The notes under the pieces: generated by a model | Seen by the model: the letters and a program-made list of their open reading frames with translations, nothing else | What the model was told of the DNA's origin: nothing | Database searches by the model: none | Program-made: the position numbers and the translations under genes | Shown here: positions 20,279 through 23,088 of the stretch, piece by piece | How the letters are laid out: each line of letters opens with the position of its first letter | How positions within the stretch are numbered: the stretch's first letter is position 1 | IMG/VR virus record: IMGVR_UViG_3300028008_002565 | Coordinates: 1-23,088 of that record | Reading direction: 5' to 3' (one strand) | Length of the DNA stretch: 23,088 nucleotides | Source: a virus

Positions 20279-20823
20279 GACAGCCCCTGCGTCGGTGGAT
20301 TGCTCTCAGCGTTGGTCCCATTGACATGGTGCGTATGGTCCAGCTGGTGCTGGCGCAGCTGGTCGACCGTGACGCTGTTCCCCAGGCTCAGGTCGGTAAT
20401 CGTGCCCGTGGATTTCACCTCGGGCGAATTGAGGATCACCTTTTTGCTGGCGTTGAGGACGAAGGTCTCCGTCGTGACCTCGACGATTCTGCCGCGCTTC
20501 ATGTGGATGGAGTCGCCTTCGTCGGTGTACATGGCTACCTCTCCAGCCTGCATAGCGATAGCCACACGACGGTCATCCATGCAGAGCACGACGGCCGCAT
20601 CGCGCACGCCGCCAATCGCGATGAGAATGCCTTCGGCGCCGGCCTGGGGCGCGGACCGGAAGCCATACTGTTGGAACAGCTCGACTCCATCGCGGGGCTC
20701 GCCTTCAAGGGCCTTGACCTGCATGAGCACATTGCTGTTGCGGACAGTGAGAACGGCACGACTTGCCAGCAGGCGAATCTTCCGTTCGAGTGGGCTGAGG
20801 AGACGGCGCAACTCATCGATCAT
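20275..20823 (-). CDS. Baseplate spike protein, Mu gp45-like
   Basis: 182 aa. The N-terminal helix (MIDELRRLLSPLERKIRLLA) is followed by an OB-like part (VELFQQYGFRSAPQAGAEGI, then AVVLCMDDRRVAIAMQAGEV, GDSIHMKRGRIVEV). A repetitive beta C-terminus ends in HQLDHTHHVNGTN, where the His-rich motif could bind an iron ion at the spike tip as in P2 gpV and Mu gp45. The protein would form the trimeric membrane-piercing spike. GGAGG lies five bases before the ATG, inside the end of the hub gene (11-base overlap). Confidence 0.88.
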   Translation of the reverse strand: MIDELRRLLSPLERKIRLLASRAVLTVRNSNVLMQVKALEGEPRDGVELFQQYGFRSAPQAGAEGILIAIGGVRDAAVVLCMDDRRVAIAMQAGEVAMYTDEGDSIHMKRGRIVEVTTETFVLNASKKVILNSPEVKSTGTITDLSLGNSVTVDQLRQHQLDHTHHVNGTNAESNPPTQGLS

Positions 20824-21991
20824 GGTTGCCTCCGATGTAGGTGCCGGTTTCGAAGGTCACGATCTCGCCCACCGCGTCCTTATCCTTCTTCGCACGGTGG
20901 CGCGCTTCTCTCTTGTTCACTTCCATCCCGTTGGCACCGGTGGCGCGGCGGCCGAGGCGCGTGGCCTTCACGCCGGCGATGATCTCGAAGGCGGACGGAT
21001 GCGCGAACTGCAGCTCTGTCACCTTTCCTCGACGCTCATCGAGGAAGAAGTCCGGCTTCACGACGAGCAGGTTCTCGCTGATGTCCAGGGCGGGGTATTG
21101 GACGTTGACGAGCATGTTCGGCCGCCATACCTTCCCGGCATCGTTGCGCCAGCCTTGCACGATGAATCGGCCGCGCGTGCCGCGCCCGCGCCGGATATTG
21201 CGTTCCCATTCCGCTCGTGCCTGGAAGTTGACGCCCTTTCCGTGCTGTTCGGAGATCACCACGAGGGGCCTGTAGCGAGTGATCGCTGTGTCGACGGCGA
21301 AAGCGGATCCGTGCGCGACTGCAGCGCCGAACTCGCTGTCGTTGCCCTTGCCCTGGCCCTTGACGATGATCTTGCTGTATCGCTCTTTCCAGGAGGTGAT
21401 GACCGATCCGTATTTGATGCGGTGAACACCCTGGGTGAGATTAGCGACTGCCGCGCCCGTGGAGGCACGAGTGAGGATCAGGCGGCCGGTGCCATCGGTA
21501 GTGAGCAAGACGCCGCGCATGCGCGCGGCCCGGTCGAGCGTTTCAAAGGCTCGCTCGCCTTCCTCGATGTTGAAGCTGGGGAATGGGTCACCGACGTCGA
21601 CGTCCACTACCACGGGAATGTTGAAGGGACTGGCCACGTCGCGGGCGATGCGATCGAGTTTTGCATTGGTCCACTGGCCCGAGCGGTAGATTGCCGAGCA
21701 GTCAATCAGATCTGCGGTGGTGTCTCGGCCAGTGACATTGACGCCGTAGTCCTCATCGGTGACGAATGGCTCTGCATCGTCAACGAAGCCCTGCATTACC
21801 GTCTCTCCCTCGATCCGCAAGGAGAATGCGTCGCCCGCGTAGATGCGGCGCCGGTCCACCTTCTCCGACCAGCGGCTCGCCACATGGAGGCTGAAGCGGC
21901 TGGATGACTGCTCCAGGCCGGTCTGCACCACGGCGCTCTTCCAGCCGCCGTACACGGCGCTGCCGATGATCAGCTCGATACCATCAGACAC
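20813..21991 (-). CDS. Baseplate hub protein, Mu gp44-like
   Basis: 392 aa starting at a GTG (21991) with GGAGG in front and overlapping the circularisation-protein gene by eight bases. Typical hub features are SSSRFSLHVASRWSEKVDR, then AFSLRIEGETVMQGFVDDAE, NVTGRDTTADLIDCSA and RAFETLDRAARMRGVLLTTD. Hub proteins of this family form the central ring between tube and spike, matching Mu gene P. The C-terminus is highly basic (KREARHRAKKDKDAVG), which is common in this family. Confidence 0.87.
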   Translation of the reverse strand: MSDGIELIIGSAVYGGWKSAVVQTGLEQSSSRFSLHVASRWSEKVDRRRIYAGDAFSLRIEGETVMQGFVDDAEPFVTDEDYGVNVTGRDTTADLIDCSAIYRSGQWTNAKLDRIARDVASPFNIPVVVDVDVGDPFPSFNIEEGERAFETLDRAARMRGVLLTTDGTGRLILTRASTGAAVANLTQGVHRIKYGSVITSWKERYSKIIVKGQGKGNDSEFGAAVAHGSAFAVDTAITRYRPLVVISEQHGKGVNFQARAEWERNIRRGRGTRGRFIVQGWRNDAGKVWRPNMLVNVQYPALDISENLLVVKPDFFLDERRGKVTELQFAHPSAFEIIAGVKATRLGRRATGANGMEVNKREARHRAKKDKDAVGEIVTFETGTYIGGNHDR

Positions 21992-23088
21992 GGCGCACCT
22001 CCAGAGGTACAGAGGCCGGCAAGAACAGCGGGTGGATCAGTTCTGCGCTCGCCTGGTTGCGGTCCACCAGCTCATCGGCATATACGACGTCGCGATACAG
22101 GCGGTAGGAGAGGACCGACGCGGGCATTGATGCGGTGAGGGTGGTGGCGACGAGGGTGGCCAGATCTGCGCCACGATCGGTGATGTCTTGCACCATGGCC
22201 GCACGAACGTCCAGCAGCGGGCGGTAGACGGTATCCGAAGCAGCAAGGATCTGCTCTTCCAGGGCTGCATACAGGGTATCGCGCAGCTCGACCGCGTCAT
22301 CCTTGCTGGAGAAGACCTCAAACGTGGATGCACGGGTCGCTTCGATGACTGCGGCGCGGGCCAGGAGAGTGAAAACCGCTGCCTGGTTGGCAGCTTGCTG
22401 GGATCGAACGGGAGTCGTGGCTGCGATCGTCGGGCGGGTCGATCCATACGACGCAAAGCCCAGGAGCTGGTTGATAGGGCGCCGCACAGCTGACGATTCG
22501 CCGAAGACCGACTGCTGGGCTGCAGAGAAATCGAAGAGGTTGACGACTCCCCGCACCAGCGAGCCCAACTCCGTGGCCAAGGCGTTCGGCGTGGCAAGAA
22601 GGCCGACCAGGCTCGACTTGAACTGTTCCCCGGCCAGTACGAGGGACGACAGGCCGGTGAGGTTGAAACTGATCCGCCGGCGCAGGTCGGATATCGCGTC
22701 GGCTGCAGCTTTGATTTCGCTCGTGATGGAATCGATCGACCAGCCGGGCATGCCCTTGATACTGAAGTTGTCGGCGAAGTCTGATTCCAGGGAGGCGTAG
22801 GCCGCATCGCATGCAGCGTCGACGGCCAGTTGTGTATCGACCTGGGAGAGAAGTTCGTCTTCGTCGTTGTCTTCGATGAACTTCAGCGAGAAGCTGACCA
22901 TGCCGCGCTGCTCGATGAACTGTTCGCGCAGGCGCGTCTTGTCCACCAGCTTGACGTCCAGGTATCCGTAGGTGGGATGCACCAGCGTGCCGGCACCAGG
23001 CTGCAGCAGTGCCTTGATCAGCTTGTTGCGGCCATTGAGGTATTCGTCGCCGATGATGAAGCCATCGACGATGATCTCGGTGGTGTCC
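21984..23088 (-). CDS. DNA circularisation/tail protein N-like (Mu gp43-like), cut by right window edge
   Basis: The frame stays open to the window edge, giving 367 residues of the C-terminal part; a GTG at 22982 is internal, not the start. The segment IIVDGFIIGDEYLNGRNKLI, then GAGTLVHPTYGYLDVK, is the hallmark of the DNA_circ_N family. The rest is mostly helical (FEVFSSKDDAVELRDTLYAA) with a PLFLPASVPLEVRRV end. Despite the family name these proteins are tail/baseplate components that lie between the tape measure and the hub in Mu-like phages. The tape-measure gene should lie just beyond the window. Confidence 0.85.
   Translation of the reverse strand, partial: DTTEIIVDGFIIGDEYLNGRNKLIKALLQPGAGTLVHPTYGYLDVKLVDKTRLREQFIEQRGMVSFSLKFIEDNDEDELLSQVDTQLAVDAACDAAYASLESDFADNFSIKGMPGWSIDSITSEIKAAADAISDLRRRISFNLTGLSSLVLAGEQFKSSLVGLLATPNALATELGSLVRGVVNLFDFSAAQQSVFGESSAVRRPINQLLGFASYGSTRPTIAATTPVRSQQAANQAAVFTLLARAAVIEATRASTFEVFSSKDDAVELRDTLYAALEEQILAASDTVYRPLLDVRAAMVQDITDRGADLATLVATTLTASMPASVLSYRLYRDVVYADELVDRNQASAELIHPLFLPASVPLEVRRV

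Noticed and set aside
20300-21907. Plus-strand open frame of 535 codons antisense to the spike and hub genes
   Set aside because: It covers two recognisable baseplate genes on the other strand and has no ribosome-binding site or domain. It is a GC-bias shadow.
1-23088. CRISPR array or retron/DGR-type reverse transcriptase
   Set aside because: No regular repeat-spacer pattern was seen, and no reverse transcriptase motif (YxDD) was noticed in any credible product. The only regular repeats are the origin-like iterons.

Overview
The window is phage DNA, most likely a prophage or an extrachromosomal phage-plasmid of a GC-rich betaproteobacterium. The host is an inference from the high GC content, the P2-type CII homologue and the overall gene types; no host gene is visible. 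Nearly everything is on the minus strand in tightly packed operons with many ATGA, GTGA or TAATG stop-start junctions. The one clear plus-strand gene is the CI-like repressor.

Right half, 12152-23088 (late genes, read right to left): a contractile-tail baseplate module in Mu order. It holds the DNA-circularisation/gp43-like protein (cut by the window edge), gp44-like hub, gp45-like spike, gp46-like, gp47-like baseplate J, gp48-like (DUF2313), a collar-domain tail fibre and a Tfa-type chaperone. A lysis cassette follows: TM/coiled-coil protein, holin candidate, transglycosylase-like endolysin, and overlapping i-spanin and lipoprotein o-spanin candidates. After lysis come a small protein and an 803-residue Ig/FN3-like protein with a C-terminal SGNH-hydrolase domain. 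The operon ends at a rho-independent terminator facing the end of the repressor gene.

Centre, 10870-12071 (switch): the repressor and a 64-aa early gene diverge from a 105-bp region. A perfect 12-bp inverted repeat there has arms that each carry a TTAAGA -35-like hexamer. A terminator and a second 12-bp dyad separate the 64-aa gene from the CII-type regulator.

Left-centre, 1837-10869 (early genes): CII, several small proteins (three with membrane segments), a catalytic-domain-only tyrosine recombinase, an HD-domain nucleotidase-like protein, a cysteine-rich protein, a J-domain protein, a 917-aa primase-helicase, a D12-class adenine methylase and an ASCH-domain protein.

Far left, 1-1836: a 387-bp non-coding region with nine TGTGG/CCACA repeats. 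Several are phased at 21 bp and three match the DnaA-box consensus TTWTNCACA; this is the best replication-origin candidate. It is followed by a full-length tyrosine recombinase, a 46-aa ORF and a gene cut by the window edge whose start overlaps that ORF. Origin, primase-helicase, methylase and recombinase probably form the replication and maintenance module. Terminase, head and tail-tube genes should lie to the right of the window.
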